The notes beneath the pieces are model-generated. The model saw only the letters and a program-made list of their open reading frames with translations, was not told the origin of the DNA and did not search any database. The position numbers and the translations under genes were made by a program. A stretch of 64,000 bases of DNA from Ophthalmolycus amberensis (Eukaryota > Chordata > Actinopteri > Perciformes > Zoarcidae): NCBI GenBank assembly GCA_024529925.1, contig JAFEUB010000966.1, positions 1-64,000 of the forward strand, written 5' to 3'. Positions 35,400-48,701 of this stretch are shown here, in pieces. Every line of letters begins with the position of its first letter. Positions within the stretch are counted from its first letter, which is position 1.

Positions 35400-38300
35400 C
35401 TTATTGTGCAAGGCTGTGTGCACATGAGACATCTGATACAGAAGCCTTCGGATGGAAATATCTATTTGATTTGATTGAAACACAGAAAAGTTATACCGCT
35501 ATAAATTTGTACTTTTTTGGCTCAGAATCCCTCCTTGGAATTGCGCTGTCGACTTAAAATATTTCTGTTTTTGATTTTTTTAAATGTAGAAGTTTGATAT
35601 ATGAGACAGTAGAAAAAATCCAAAATACAGAAAGTAGCTTTTATGTGTATGGGATAAATATACCGTAGGTAAGTAAGCTGACTAGCTTATACATGTTATG
35701 ATATGATGCTATAATTAATACATCTCATTATGATATTAACCAATTGCAAAGTGGATGGTCAGGAAATACAAAAATTAGGGGGACATGTTTCTGTCATCTG
35801 AGGACAAAGCACCATATCATTATGAACATATTCCGTAACTATTATTGCCCCACCTTCTATCATTTTGAATAGATACATAATAAACCCACTGTTTGCAAGA
35901 AACAGCTTGTGAATATTAATGAATGTGCACATTATCTGAGCCAGCAAAGTTAGATTCATCCCAATTTTAAATTATTCATCATCACTGTTTCAAAGCTGTA
36001 CCTCTTGTTTGTGGCGAGCTGCTTGCATGATCTCCTTTACATCCCAAACAAAATCACTCGCAAATGTATGCCAAAACACTATCTTTTATGAACCTCATTG
36101 TTATTGATGAACGTTTCTCCTACTACGGAAGGTGTGCGCAAGTCTTTTGTCTCAATGCCTGAATCGTAACCATATAGGACACTCTGTAGCTCTCCGGAGT
36201 ATTGACTGAGATATGAGTCATTTCCTCAGTTAAGAAAGTTGCACCGAGTGCATCACTCTGAGAAATATTGGCCAGTTAGAACTGACTTCCTACTCTGACA
36301 CACATGATAAATACTGGTCCTACACTAAGTAGAGACATAATTCTCACTCTTGCCTGCAAGCTGAGAAGTGATCATCCATGGTGCTTGTTTATCTCATACT
36401 AAGACACGTGGACAGAGGGAATAAAAAAAGCAGGTCGACTGTGTAACTGTCTTATTCTTATTCATTATTACTCTTCGCTGAGGGAGACCAAGTCTTCGAG
36501 AGTCTTGATCGGTGAATCTTGCTGTCGACTCTTCTGCCACATAGGTGTGATCGATGTCGAGGTGTTAACTTAGCAACCGAAAAGGCAGGTGCTGTGAGGC
36601 AGACATGGGCTGGACAAAGAGAGACATGTTCGAGGGACATTGCGCTGCTAAAACGAGATCGCTCTCCTTTTCTCGGCAAGTGTCAAAAATGTGTCAGAGT
36701 AATGGAGTCGCTCTCCCCTTTCATTAATTAAATTTCAACACCTACATAATTAAGCAGCTACTTTAATGAAATCTCTCGCGCTCGGAGCTGTGAAGAGAGA
36801 CGGCATCTATGCCGTGATAATGAGGGAGAAAATGTTAATCTGTAGGCAGAATCTCAATAAGGTGTTCGAATAGGAGGTTTCATTTTCACTTCGAGAGAAC
36901 ATGGAAGCTTCCGACTGTTTTTGCAAAGTAATCCCATTATGGAACACATGTTTGCTTCAGCCCAGTCTGACTGATCTGACTAGTATCACAAATGTACTTT
37001 TCAGAGAAATTTAATCAAAAATCATGTGAACCTATCATTTATTTCAGCAGGGAGAATTATCCTTCTTTCTGCATTGCTTGTACAGAGACTCTGGTATGAA
37101 TTGGAACTACTTCAGGAGAAAAAAAGTGTCTGCATTAGCACTGTGATATTTTAAAACATTCTGCAAAGCGCTTCAGTCTGTGCATTATATGCACTTCATC
37201 TAAGCTAAATTAGGTACGCAGGTTATACTGGTATATTTACTGTCCCATCAGGATGCAGGTCACACAGCAGCTGGTGCAGGTGTTGCATTTCTTAATGCAT
37301 GGTGGGAAGAAATCACACATCTCTAGTCATTGCAATACTATGTATCATCACATCACACCAACAGCTACCAGGATTTACTCTCCGATACATTTTTATATGC
37401 TTGTGCATGCAGATGTTCAGAAAATCCCTGAGGCTCTCTTGTTATCGCTGACTAGAATATACTTGAGCTCTGTCATTACTTACAGTTTAATGTATGATAC
37501 ACTAGTTGGGGGAGCGTAGGATGGAAAGGATGAAGACGGAGCAAAAAAGGGGAGGAAAATGTATAACCTTGCATATTTTCCTCCTTTCCCCGTTTCCGTC
37601 TGAGCCCTGCCTGCCTGCCTGCTGTCCTCACTGTCACACACGTCCCTAATCCAAGGAGGGGATTGTCAAGAGTCCTATGCACAATGAAGGTGGTTATTTC
37701 TCCTCGCATAAGTAGGCTGGCTGATGTGAATTGTAGCAGAGTGTTGCAGTTAGTGCAGCTTACGCGGCAACACAAATAAAGCGCTGTTGGTTATTAAACA
37801 TGAGCAGGGATGGAGGAATGTATGGAAAGTCGTACATGTTGCAGTGTGAGAGGATTATAGGGTTAGGCCGAGTGCCCATTCAGCACATTGCTGCGAGTTA
37901 AACTCAGGAGACAACTACAGCGCGATTGATGATGCCTTTGAACAATGGGTTCCAATGCAGTCCCATGTTCAGAGTTGAATAAGCCCACTGCATTATGGCA
38001 CTGATGGCAGCCTTCCCATGTATATCCTCACCCCTAATTAAAGAGGAGTGATCGGGTGAAGGGGTCGCGTGGCAAGAGGTGTGGATCTCCACCTCCGGAG
38101 CCTGCGCTCGTAACAGAAAGACATTTGGGAGTCGGGGCGTAATGAAAGGGAGGTCAAACGGTGGAGACAGGGTTCCTCTGAGAAAGGTTCCACACAGCAG
38201 AGTGGGCAAGAGGAATCTCAGGGGGGCGGGGCAAAACTGAGATATGAATCCGCTCAGAAAATGAGAGACAACCTATGACCCGAGCTACACTGCGATTCCA

Positions 38301-39515
38301 TTCCAGTGGTGGAGAGAGAGACGATCTGAGAACAGCACCGAGGACTCTGCGCAATTTCAAAAAGGTCCACAAAGTGTGGGGCTACCACCGACGGCATCGT
38401 AGGAGCAGACGCCAAAAACCACTGCAAGCACTTTAAAATGACACACAATGACTTTCAAAAGGTAAAATGACATTTACAAGGGGACTTTTGAGAAAGTCAG
38501 TTTTGCATGAGTAGCACTTACAACATACAAGAGGGATGAGGGGACAGTTTACTTAAACAAAAAAAGATATACTTTCAATCTCACGTTCAGTATCATTTTC
38601 CTAGGGCATGAACTTGTGGTTTTACTTCACAGTTGTTATATATGTACTTCCTCGTGAAATGAGATGTCCTCTCCAGTCTGGCATCACCGAAAGCAACGTC
38701 ATACTGATTACAGCTGCACAGCTGGGATACATGTCAGTGGGCTTGTAAATGCCTTAGAGTTTATGTTGGCACACAGATAATGTGGTGTAGCTATTGGGGT
38801 TATTTAGGATGTCCTTCCACGTAGGATGACAAAACTGAGTAAATGATTACCCTCTGTATAATGTCATATATATATATAGTCAAGGGGGGGTTTTAAGGTC
38901 ACATTTAAAAAGAGTGAGTGAAGGCTAAATGCATTTAACCTCGAGTGATTTGTAGCAACGGTAAAACATTTCCGTTGCAGCCATTTGCATCTGCATTCAT
39001 TTCTGTAATTATTGTACTCTTAAAATAATAATTAATAATCCAGAGTATGACGAGTATAGTTTGTAATGTGCAGAAATCATTTAGCTGGTGGGGAAAAAAA
39101 CAAAAGAGAAAAATAAATAAGCTTTGAACGCAGCGGGTGATTGATTGCTTGTTACTGAATATAAATGACGCAGATAGGGCAAAATAAGATTGCATTGCAG
39201 AAAACAGACAAACCTGGCCCTAAGGAGAAAGTTTACTCCCTGCCCTCCCCTGTTCTGCCTTAAAATGAGCCAAGAAAAGGAAAAGAGCATTGGTATAGGA
39301 ATCTCATGAAGAAATGCTAGAAAGTTCTGGTTATTGTGTTTGTCCATTTTATAATTCAGGCCGATATTTAGCAAACATTCATTCGTTTTACTTGATGACG
39401 AATGGGAAAAAAAGGCGATGTTGACATTTGTCCTGTCTGTGGCAGCAGACTGACGCGTATCTAGTGCTGTGGTGACGGTTTCAATGCAAGATCGGGAAGA
39501 CTGACCTGTGAGGAG
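35400..39515. other. Single-copy non-coding DNA
   Basis: No gene is recognised. A (CTGC)n repeat covers 37606-37623 and a TA run about 38868-38878. The AT-rich stretch near 36720-36860 has several TTAATTA-type homeodomain cores; it may be regulatory, but nothing shows this directly. Confidence 0.45.
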
Positions 39516-39518
39516 AGT

Positions 39519-39539
39519 TTCAGGACCTTGGACAGCGCA
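39519..39539 (+). promoter_or_regulatory. REST/NRSF RE1 site, near consensus
   Basis: Left half TTCAGGACC and right half GGACAGCGC are separated by the canonical 2 bases. Against the 21-base RE1 consensus, 18 positions agree; the differences are C to G at position 6, one spacer base and the last base. REST represses neuronal genes through such sites. The match is direct; the target gene is unknown. The overlapping 159-codon minus-strand frame (39560-39081) is considered chance. Confidence 0.6.
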
Positions 39540-39544
39540 CATTC

Positions 39545-40347
39545 TCTTGCGTTGCATCAAAGGATCTGCTGTTGCAGTCTCTACGGAAGGCCGGGTATAA
39601 TAATCAACTTGATTCCTTCATCAGATGGCTTATTTTCCCGAAGGCTGCTTGGTACTTTTTACTTGGTCCCAGTTTATTATCAACGTCTCAGTATGATGGG
39701 TACAAACTGTGCCAAGGCTCACTGTTTGTGAATGAATCAGTGGCGCATGAATTAAAAAATATCCAGTCATAATAACTTAATTGCCGCAGCTTCAAGTTGT
39801 CCTGAATGACTCTGACTGCTGTGCTAACATGCTGATACGGCTTTTGTCAAAAGCTATTCACAGACTTGAAAGCTAGGCTTGACGAAACATACATTCAAGC
39901 CCTACTGTACGGGGGTGAAAACGGGAATGTGATGCTGAGAGGCAACATGAAACAAAAGGACAAAAAATGTGACAGAGTCAGGAGGACTAGCAGAAAGAGC
40001 AAACAATCCGGTACAGTGAGAGGGACAAAAAGAAGGAACGTTGATAGGAGGGAAAAAGCAAATGTATTAGTATGCAGCAGTTGAGGGGGGCCCTTTGAGC
40101 CTCTCTCTCTTGAGGACTCCCTTCCCTCGAGGATCCCTGTGCCACGACATGAGCTCCATACATGCATACATATAGTATGAACCTTTGTGCATGTTGCAAT
40201 CAACTATGCATGAGTTTGACTATTAATAATCCAAAGTGACATTAGTTGAACAAGTAAGAGACGGTAAGGAAGGAAGAGTTTGACATTTATGGAAACATGC
40301 TTGTTCTGTTGCTTGTGGACTAAGCAGTGAAAATCAATAACACACTG
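39545..40347. other. Single-copy non-coding DNA
   Basis: No gene is recognised. The plus frame 39866-40084 and minus frame 39895-40203 overlap on opposite strands and resemble nothing known. Confidence 0.4.
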
Positions 40348-40672
40348 GTGTTTGTGCGATCAATATAAAGCTACAGCTAGCAGCTGGTGAGCTTAGCGTA
40401 GCTTAAAGAAACACCTAGCCTGGCTCTGTCCAAAGGTAAGAACCTTTGCCTGCCAGCACCTCTAAAGCTCACTGATTAACATGTTGCAGCTTGTTTAATC
40501 TGTACTGGTAGGAGGATTTGCTGACCTTCGAACAGAGCAAGGCTAACTGCTTCCCCATGTTTTGAGGCTTTTTCAATAAGCTAACCAGCTTTTGGCTTAT
40601 TTTTAACGTAAATAAGAGTGGTATCGGTCTCCTCATATGCTTCCCAAAATGTTGAACTATTGCTTCCCCTTT
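40348..40672. mobile_element. Fold-back MITE-like element, copy 2
   Basis: This copy shares with copy 1 the left arm (AAAGCTACAGC then GAGCTTAGCGTAGCTTAAAG), the GGCTCTGTCCAAAGGTAA and AGCACCTCTAAAGCTCAC segments, and the right arm (ATAAGCTAACC, then GAGTGGTATCGGTCTCCTCA and CCCAAAATGTTGAACTATT). It is shorter because part of the centre is missing. Divergence between arms and between copies indicates an old insertion. It has no coding capacity. Confidence 0.7.
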
Positions 40673-40674
40673 TA

Positions 40675-41370
40675 GACCAACATTGCAGACTAAATCGGGA
40701 AATATGCTACAATATTATAAGAACAAATAGAGGGACAAATCCCTATGCATCAGTATTAGCATCATTCAAACAGGCATCATTCATCCGCGTTAAATTGGAC
40801 AAATGTGTGAGGAAAAAGTCGTGGTTACCATGATACGGACTATGTAACACACTCCATCAGCTGTCTGTTAGAGTTGTGTTGTTGTTTAGGTGAACGGTAG
40901 GAAACAAGTTCAATGGAGTCGTAAACCTGTGAGGTTTGGGCCTGAATAAAAAGCAAAGAAAGAAAGCTGTTGGAAATTAGGCAACTAGCTTAATAATAAT
41001 AAATTGAATATCATTATGTAGGATGTTTCTGCCTAACCTCGGGGTTCTCGATCTAAAGATCTTCTAGCCGCGATCACTTGACATTTGTAAACTGAGGTCC
41101 AAAGTGTCCCAAAATCCCTCCGAAAGAGACCGCTGATGTCTGAGCAGAAAGTGTGACAGTAAGTCATACTGTGTTCCATCCCAAAGCCACCCCTGGGTGC
41201 CTTCCGAAGTGGCGGATCTTTTCATGCGATTGTCACCTGTGTTGATAATGTTTAGTGGCTTTTGTTTTCGGTCGACTGCTGAGAGAGCACACGCACGCCT
41301 CCTCCAGACGCCTTATGATTTGCTGAGGTACCATGACAACCTGGGACAGGAAGGGAAGAATTGTTGTTTT

Positions 41371-41402
<32 letters not shown>

Positions 41403-42832
41403 CAGGGATTTGGCTGAGGCACACTGGGAGGTGAGGGAAGGTTTTTGCTGGATAATTAGCATTTGGGTTTGAGATTTAATTAGGGCCTTGGAAGTGTGAG
41501 CTCTTCAGAAGACATGCGCTAACAACGTTTTCTGATGAGTGAGTGATTGACAAACAGAGGGATGTTTTTTTTCCTGCTTTTCATTCTATTATTAATGCAC
41601 TGATCATGATCCCACTGCAAATGTGGTTTTCCTTGTTTTGTGGCAATGTATACATTCACTTGCATTTCTAAAACTCATGTCGTTCAGCTATTTTGAGTCC
41701 AAGCTTCAGAGCCTTCCAGTTAAGGGAGAGATTTTTGATCATTTGTGCAGATTAACAATCTTTTCCTGAAAGAATTTAAGACGAATTTTGAGGGCGTGAT
41801 CTCATCATTTGACGTACACTGCTAGCCTGACGTTGCACTCTCCTTAACTGACCAGAAGCAACTTGTAATTTCTATGATGGAGTTACATTTTTAATATATA
41901 TTTTTGATTTATTTATAGGCTAATTGTTACATTTGGGGGGCAAATTCAGTAATTTGAAGGTACAAATGAATAATTCAAGGCTACAAATTGCTAATTCATG
42001 CAGACAAATGATCAAAACATTGACTCTTGATAAGTGCAAAGCTTTGTAGGAAGCCAACTGCAGCGAGGAAGAAAACAAAACCAAATCAGATTCAAATGAT
42101 ATCACCAAAAGGGAAATGGACAATAGGGATGCAATAAAATAAACTGATATCACTGCTCAGGGCAAGAGAAGCTCATAAAGAGCGCAGTGACTTAAAATGT
42201 GGGCCACTGTGTTTTTTCTTCTGAAGTAATGAGAGCTGTAATATAGCTGATGAAATAAGGACCCTGTGGGTTGGAATTCAGAAAGAGAATGCATAAAAGC
42301 CTTTGATTGTAATGCCACCAGCGTTTCTCATAATGCAATAACCTAAAACGCCTCTGAAATCAGGTAGATTTTATATTCAGGCTGTGATTTCTGCAAGAAG
42401 GGTCACAAACTGAAACGGTACCACGAGAATACTGTTCAAAAATTAAAAACCACTGTGGGATTAGTCTTGTTTGTAAGCCAAAGCATAGCTGCAGACATTG
42501 ATTCTATTTTCTTGCCGTAATAACCTATTGAGAAAAGCCAGTGACGGGCTGTAGCGGTGGGGGAAGGCAGAGAGGATTGTCTTCTATCCCACACAGAGCG
42601 GCCCAGCCCGCTACACTGAATTAGACTTGGAATGAGATGTTTTGTTGGTGTTATTATGCTCACATTACGCGGATTTCTAGATCTTCCCCACTGGGCCCTG
42701 TGGGCTTAGAGCCTGAGAGAGAGGAGGGGGGGAGAGTGAGAGAAACATAGGAGGGAGAAAGGAGGAGGAGGCAAGAGAACCTGCCAAAAAACAGCTGCCT
42801 GGCAAAGCGACAAGACCTTGAGGTTTATTCAA
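40675..42832. other. Single-copy non-coding DNA with a GT microsatellite
   Basis: No gene is recognised. The (GT)n tract is listed separately. A purine-rich GA/GGA stretch lies at about 42715-42775. Confidence 0.45.
41371..41402. repeat. (GT)n microsatellite
   Basis: About sixteen uninterrupted GT units, long enough to be polymorphic. Confidence 0.9.
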
Positions 42833-42853
42833 GGGGGGGGGGGGGGGGGGGGG
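42833..42853. repeat. Poly(G) tract, 21 bases
   Basis: The longest G/C homopolymer in the window, on the plus strand. Confidence 0.9.
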
Positions 42854-44740
42854 AGAGACGTAGGATTGGGTGTGGAGATGGAATAAAATTGGAGTAATCA
42901 GGTTTTAATGTGCTGGGGCACATCTCTGGCCCTATTACATTGAAGGAAATATCAAAACAAAATGTCAAGCTTCTCACTACTTCTCCCAAAAACATTAGGA
43001 TGATTAAGCCTCTTCAGTGGTGGGAAAAAACACAATGGCACTTGAAATAATCTGTCAGTTGAGCCATGGTCTTGGAATATTAATTGCAGCTTGAGCAGGC
43101 AGGGCTTCAGTTTTGTAGACACACAGCTGTGACGCTTTCCATTATTTCTTTTCCTCATTTCTTTGCTTGGCTGTTTGCCGTCTTTGCCTGAATCATTCAG
43201 GTGTGTTTACCACTGCATTTGTTTATTTATAAAAAGCCTTTTTTTTTAATATAGTGCTAATATGCATATATGCAAATATTCACCAGAGAGGATGCTGATA
43301 TCATTTAATTAATCTGTTTACTAGCCAATCACAAATTGTGATCGTCTACCTGCCGACGGTAAGGGTTCGGGTTAGTGAACACAAGTCCATGTGTGCATGT
43401 TGGGAGAGACAGAGAACACTGAGGTGGTGTCTAAAATAATAAAACTTGATTCAATACAGCATCTCTCATGTCTATATTCAATATTTAATCAGTGCAGACT
43501 TCAAATAATGACTGTCATGCAGCACAGAAACAGCTACTGGGATTTGATCTCAGCAGGGACAACCGCATTTAGGAATATTCCTTCCACCCAGTGGCTTTGC
43601 AGGAAATGTTCTCCTGCAGGTGAGACTGTTATGTGTCCGATTACTCCTGAGCAATCACGTCGACAGCAGTAGGCTGTGCATTTATGATAGGGTGTTCCTT
43701 AGAAAAAAGCCCAGACAATTATTTTTTCATGATTGTACCGCCATGGTGGTTGTGAATGATAATTGTCATCCAAGGTGAAAAAGGTAGTTTTTTTTTTTGA
43801 GATATGGAAACGACTGGCTTTCAATGAATAGTCACTTCTACCTGAAAATGTTGCACTTGTGACATACATACACAAAGAGCAACCCTCTCTCCTTCGAGCT
43901 TTCGCACTTGACGACACATATCTGTTTGTGATAGTTATAAAAGGCCAGTGGAAGCTGAAGTGTGGCTGTGGGTATCGACGCTAACAGCTGAGAAATACGT
44001 TCGGGGGAGGGAAGGAGGCACTGGCTGGCATTGAGTCTGTTAGTTAATTGGAAGTGCCGGCGTGCTCGTAACTTACCTGAGATTCCCATCGACAGAGGGA
44101 TCCTTCAGCAGGGCAGGCGTCCAGATGCCCCGATCGATGACTGCCATCTTTTACACTGCAGGAGGGCAGGGCCCATCGTGGCCAAGACCGTGAGAGCGAG
44201 ATTATGGCTATTTGCACGGCAGAGGGCAATAGGAGGAGGAGGGGGGTGTTGAGAGAGATGGAGACCAGGGAGAATAGGCCCCACCTGGAAAAATCAATGC
44301 TAATGACTGGTGAGTGCTGCCACACACACGCTGATACACACCCTCGTGCACATGCTTACACGCAAATGCAAAGGACACGTTAGCCTCTATATATGTGATT
44401 TTTAACAGTTATATAGCAGCAAACAACTATTTGGAATGTGAAGAAATAGATACATGAACTATACCTGAGCAAAGAATAAAGACACTAAGAGAGTGATGTC
44501 CCACGCTGAAGCTGAAAGCTATACCTTCCAGATATGCCTCCACTGAAGAACAAAGGTTCTTCGGCTAAAAAGGCTAATGCATATTGTATTTGATGTTTTC
44601 TGTTGCTTGCGTTTCCAGGACAGCTAGCCAGCTGATAATTACATGACATGGATTTGGGTCACTCAGCAGATGAAATAAATAGCTCCTGACCAAGCTCAAA
44701 TACGATATGCTTAATGCGTAATTGGTCAGTGGCCATACGC
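42854..44740. other. Single-copy non-coding DNA
   Basis: No gene is recognised. Opposed open frames around 44031-44325 overlap and lack family features. Confidence 0.45.
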
Positions 44741-45115
44741 TTCAAACTACTACTGGTACCCCTCTCGGGTTTTGGACAGGGACAGTGTGACAAATTCCAC
44801 TTGTTACATGGATAGTGCCTTTTCAAAATAAACGTCTGTCTTCACAGGAAGTTAGGTTTAGGCAACACAACTACTTAGTTAGGGTTAGAAAAAGAGAGTG
44901 GGTGATGTTAAATTGACCGACTAACGACTCACGTGACTAGCGAGTGACGAATGAGTCACGTGACTAACTACTCGCGTAAAAAGGACGTTTGACGTACCCG
45001 CCTGCTTGCCTGGTGCACTTACCTGGTCACTTGACACGGTTCCCAAAAGGCTAACTTTGTTCCGTTGCCTATCTGTGTGTTCAGGTGTCGCTTTCTCTGC
45101 CTTTTTTAAAAACCT
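44741..45115. mobile_element. Interspersed fish repeat with CACGTG pair
   Basis: The core GTTAGGTTTAGGCAACA, then ACTACTTAGTTAGGGTTAG (about 44850-44890), matches a dispersed repeat I recall from many percomorph sequences. Two CACGTG E-boxes lie in its right part, at 44930-44935 and 44957-44962; the second sits in GTCACGTGAC. Class and true ends are unknown, and no terminal repeat is obvious. Short CpG-containing words such as CTCGCG and GACGT are frequent. Confidence 0.5.
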
Positions 45116-45180
45116 TGCTGAGAACACGAGGGGAGGGGGAGGAAGAAACTCGAAGGGAAGGGGAAGGTGTGACGCAGATT

Positions 45181-45181
<1 letters not shown>

Positions 45182-45211
<30 letters not shown>
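45182..45211. repeat. (CA)n microsatellite
   Basis: About fourteen to fifteen CA units with one TC unit at the start. Confidence 0.9.
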
Positions 45212-45214
<3 letters not shown>

Positions 45215-45215
<1 letters not shown>

Positions 45216-47473
45216 ATTATTTTATCTTTCTCATACAAGCACAAGCACGTAGAGCCAGTCTATAGGGTTATTGCAGCAGCAGTGTAAATGACTGACATCC
45301 AATTAAAACACTGTTAAGGAAGCTGTAGTGATTACTGTCTCTGGAGCTCATCGATTGCTGATGGGCGCAGCTGTCTCATTACGCTGCTAACTACCTGGGC
45401 CTATTTTTATTTATCTATTTCTGTATTTATCACTCCCCCCCCCTATACTCACCCTAGCTAATGATGTGGCATTGACCTTTTTGGACAACATCCTCACACT
45501 TTTGACTTATATCCCTCCGACTCTGCTCTCGCTCTATAAGGTGGCGGCATGGGGGACAGAAGGTACAGGGGGAGCTTAAGTGGTGGGGGGAAATATGATC
45601 CACTCCTTAGGTGGCATTGAGGTACAGTGAGATGCTGTGTTGACAAATTCAGAAGAGCTAGATTGGATAGCTGATTGTATGCATGTACCGCTTTCTCAGC
45701 AAACTCTCTCCGCGGGAAGGAAAGCAGAGCGGAGTGACGTCAGCAGAGAGAGAGAGACGAGAGAAAATAACTTATTTACCACTTCGTCCCGTACGGACAA
45801 AAGTACAGATGGGGAGAATAGAAAACCTGACTACCTTCAAGCATTCATAGATTTAATTAGAAGCTCAAGGAAAAAAAAGGAAGAACTTGCAGAGCTATTG
45901 CCAGCAGGTGGTATACAAAATCTGCAGAGCTACAAATAAAGTCTTTAATCTTTACGAGTCTCTAAAACTCAACCATAACATCATCATTAATGTTGAAGTA
46001 CAGGTACGTGCAGTCCGACTGTAAAATGAACTAGGTATGGTGAATAATAAAATTGTGTTTTGAAGGAGTGCATGTGTGTGTGTGTGTTGCACTCTATGAT
46101 CTCTCCCTCTTCCTCACTTCGCCTCTTTGAAAACCACTGGCCCAGTTTCTGTGTTTTGCCGAGTGAGTCGGAGGAATCAGCTGTTTCTTTGCGCTGCTCG
46201 TTCTACCTCAGCACAAGAAGCTGTCTGGACACAAGCCCTTTGTACTGGTAATGAAGCCCGTACAGTATTCGCACACTGGAACACCTGTACACCATTACGC
46301 GTATAGCAGACAGGAGCCATTAGCATATTTGCAGTGAATGTGCGACTGAGATGATATAGCAACACCTACAGTGTAGGACTCTTATAGGATTCTTGCAGGT
46401 GCGGATCAGGCGAAGGCACAGATGCCATTATATAACACGCAGCATTAATTTAAGCCGATAATTTAACCCAAATACAGGCGCCGCATTAAAATGATTGCAA
46501 CGCGTTGTATTCCTACCTGTTTCGGTTGTGTAGTTGCAGCCTGTGGAGGGTTCTCACTGACTTATAGCTCAACATGATACACCATTGGCCCCTGTGGACA
46601 TATACCTTTACTCTGCAGATTATTTTCTCGATAAATGCATTAATACTTTCATTTTAAAGACAAAATGTCAGAAAATAGAGAAGAATGCAAATGCTTTTAG
46701 TCCCAGGGGACATCTTCGGATTGCTTGTTTTGTCCAACACAAGACAGCCAGAAAGCAGCAAATCCCCACAACTGAGAAGCTGGAACTACAGGGACTGTTT
46801 TGCGTTTTCATCAAAATAGCTGCCAATTAATTGTCTGCCGATGCACTAATTAATTTAGATATCATTTCAGCTCTACCTTACTGTGCATAGTATATGTAGA
46901 GCCGGCCTGGACTGTTAGGAAACTGACTGCAGCTTTAAAAGGCAATGACAGGAGCTGAAAGCAACCTCACCTGCTGAGAGTGTATAACTCATACACTCAC
47001 AATATATATCCATCAGTTCCAAAACCTGCATTGCATACTACATTTAGTTTTCATCTGATCATATTTACATTAAAGTCAATGTCATTCATGAGCCTTTCGA
47101 GCGAATTGAAATATCTTTATTTCCAGAACTTTTATTCCAAACAAATCAATTCCAGTGAACATGTGCAAACACATATGGAAGCACACAAATGGCTCCTCTC
47201 ACATACAGTTCTTCTCTGCTGGCACAGCTCTGTTAGACAAACACAGGCTCACAGCTGAGGTGGCAAACACAAAGCCTGCTGGATGCAACAGTGGAGAGCT
47301 GAAGGCTTCTTTTTTTTTTTTTGAGTGATTGTTCTTTACCTAGTTCCGTACTGTTTTTGATATTGGAAATGTATGATCTGTGGCACTGTGCTGGGTGTGA
47401 ATGATCATGTACAAAACACAAAGCAAATGTGAAGATATGTGATTAGTTTGTATCATGACAAATGGCTGAAACA
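45215..47473. other. Single-copy non-coding DNA with a perfect CRE
   Basis: TGACGTCA lies at 45735-45742 and is extended to TGACGTCAGCA, which also fits the CRE-type MAF recognition element on one side. A short TG run is at 46073-46087 and a T run near 47311. The 100-codon plus frame 45637-45939 shows no domain. Confidence 0.45.
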
Positions 47474-47504
47474 GTGTGTGTGTGTGTGTGGGGGGGGGGG
47501 GGGG
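47474..47504. repeat. (GT)n passing into poly(G)
   Basis: Eight or nine GT units run directly into about 15 G. The same GT-to-G arrangement recurs at 49579-49614. Confidence 0.9.
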
Positions 47505-48308
47505 TGGATGCACAGCAGTCACAGTGGGATGATGAGGGTGTGTTGCACCTTGTCAACCTGCTGCTGATCAAAGGGCAGAGTACCTGTCAATCACTGGACT
47601 AGACTAACAGCACTAAAGTGCTATCACAGATCAAAAACCTAAGAATAGTGCCATTGCATTATCATTTTCAAGCGTCGGAAATCATGGCTGCAGTTTCCAA
47701 AGTTCTTGCCTCAACTTGCCTCTAATCGATTTCTACTGAGACCTCTGCATTCATTTCTTGTTTTTGGGCTCATGAAACATGACCAGTCCATGAAGGATCA
47801 AGTCATATTGCAATTCAAGTAAAAAAAAATCTAAAAAGTAAAGTCAAAACTGAAGATACAACAACACAACAGCACCAATAATGTAGTTGCTTCTTAGAGG
47901 CGTCTAAATAATTCATACCCGCAGAACAAATATCCCTTCCTGTTCCTTGTCTCGGTCTTTGTCTCCGTCTCGTCTCCACCTCACGTGTCTTCCGTCTTTC
48001 TCTTGTTCTTAATTTTCTCTACATCCATCCACCCTCCTTCACGTCTATCTACGCAAGCCCAGGCACGAGGTGGCTGATTTGGGCACGACTGCTATTGGTT
48101 AGATTGTGAGCAAGCACATAATTACACAACCCCTCATTTCAGTATTAGCACACGTCACTCTCAGAACTCCGACTTGGCATTCTCGGCATGACCGAATGAA
48201 TATTTCATCATTGGCAGCGAGTGAGATGAGGGAATGAAAGCGTTTTTAGCCGTTGTCATAAGCTTGTTGCAGAGACAGGGAGAAAACAAAGAACGCATAT
48301 GTAACTAG
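47505..48308. other. Single-copy non-coding DNA
   Basis: No gene or motif cluster recognised. A CACGTG E-box lies near 47982. Confidence 0.4.
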
Positions 48309-48701
48309 AAAATGCATTTCCTGCTGAAAATGCGTTGGAACGCTGAAAGCTGAAATTAATTGTGAAAAAATTGCTGAAAATTAAGAAATGGGAGACTATC
48401 TGTCTGAAAAATGTTGAAGCCCGAAAGCATTTAAACTGCACTGCTGAAAAACCTTCTAGTTGAAATGTCTAACTATGGTGTCTGTAGCTGAAAGTATGAG
48501 GAAGAAGAAGGCTTTGAAAGTTGAAGAAGCATAACAGGATTTGAAGATTTTCTCCATAGAGATCCCATTCAAAAGAAAATTGCAAAAAGCTCAATTCAAA
48601 AAGTTTAAAGATTACAAATATGAAAAGTCAAAGCACCCCTCTCTTGAAAGAGCTGAACATTTTGATATTTGAACAATTTCTGTAGCTTAAACAAATTTCA
48701 G
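48309..48701. repeat. CTGAAA-rich interspersed repeat
   Basis: CTGAAA occurs about seven times between 48320 and 48500, followed by a unique-looking block (AACAGGATTTGAAGATTTTC, then ATTGCAAAAAGCTCAATTC) that leads straight into the AGT array. I recall this combination, a CTGAAA-type satellite-like lead plus trinucleotide array, as dispersed in fish genomes. It is not classified. Confidence 0.5.

Noticed and set aside
39081..39560. 159-codon minus-strand open frame, the longest in the window
   Set aside because: No recognisable domain, overlapped by opposite-strand frames, and several unrelated frames of similar length exist by chance.
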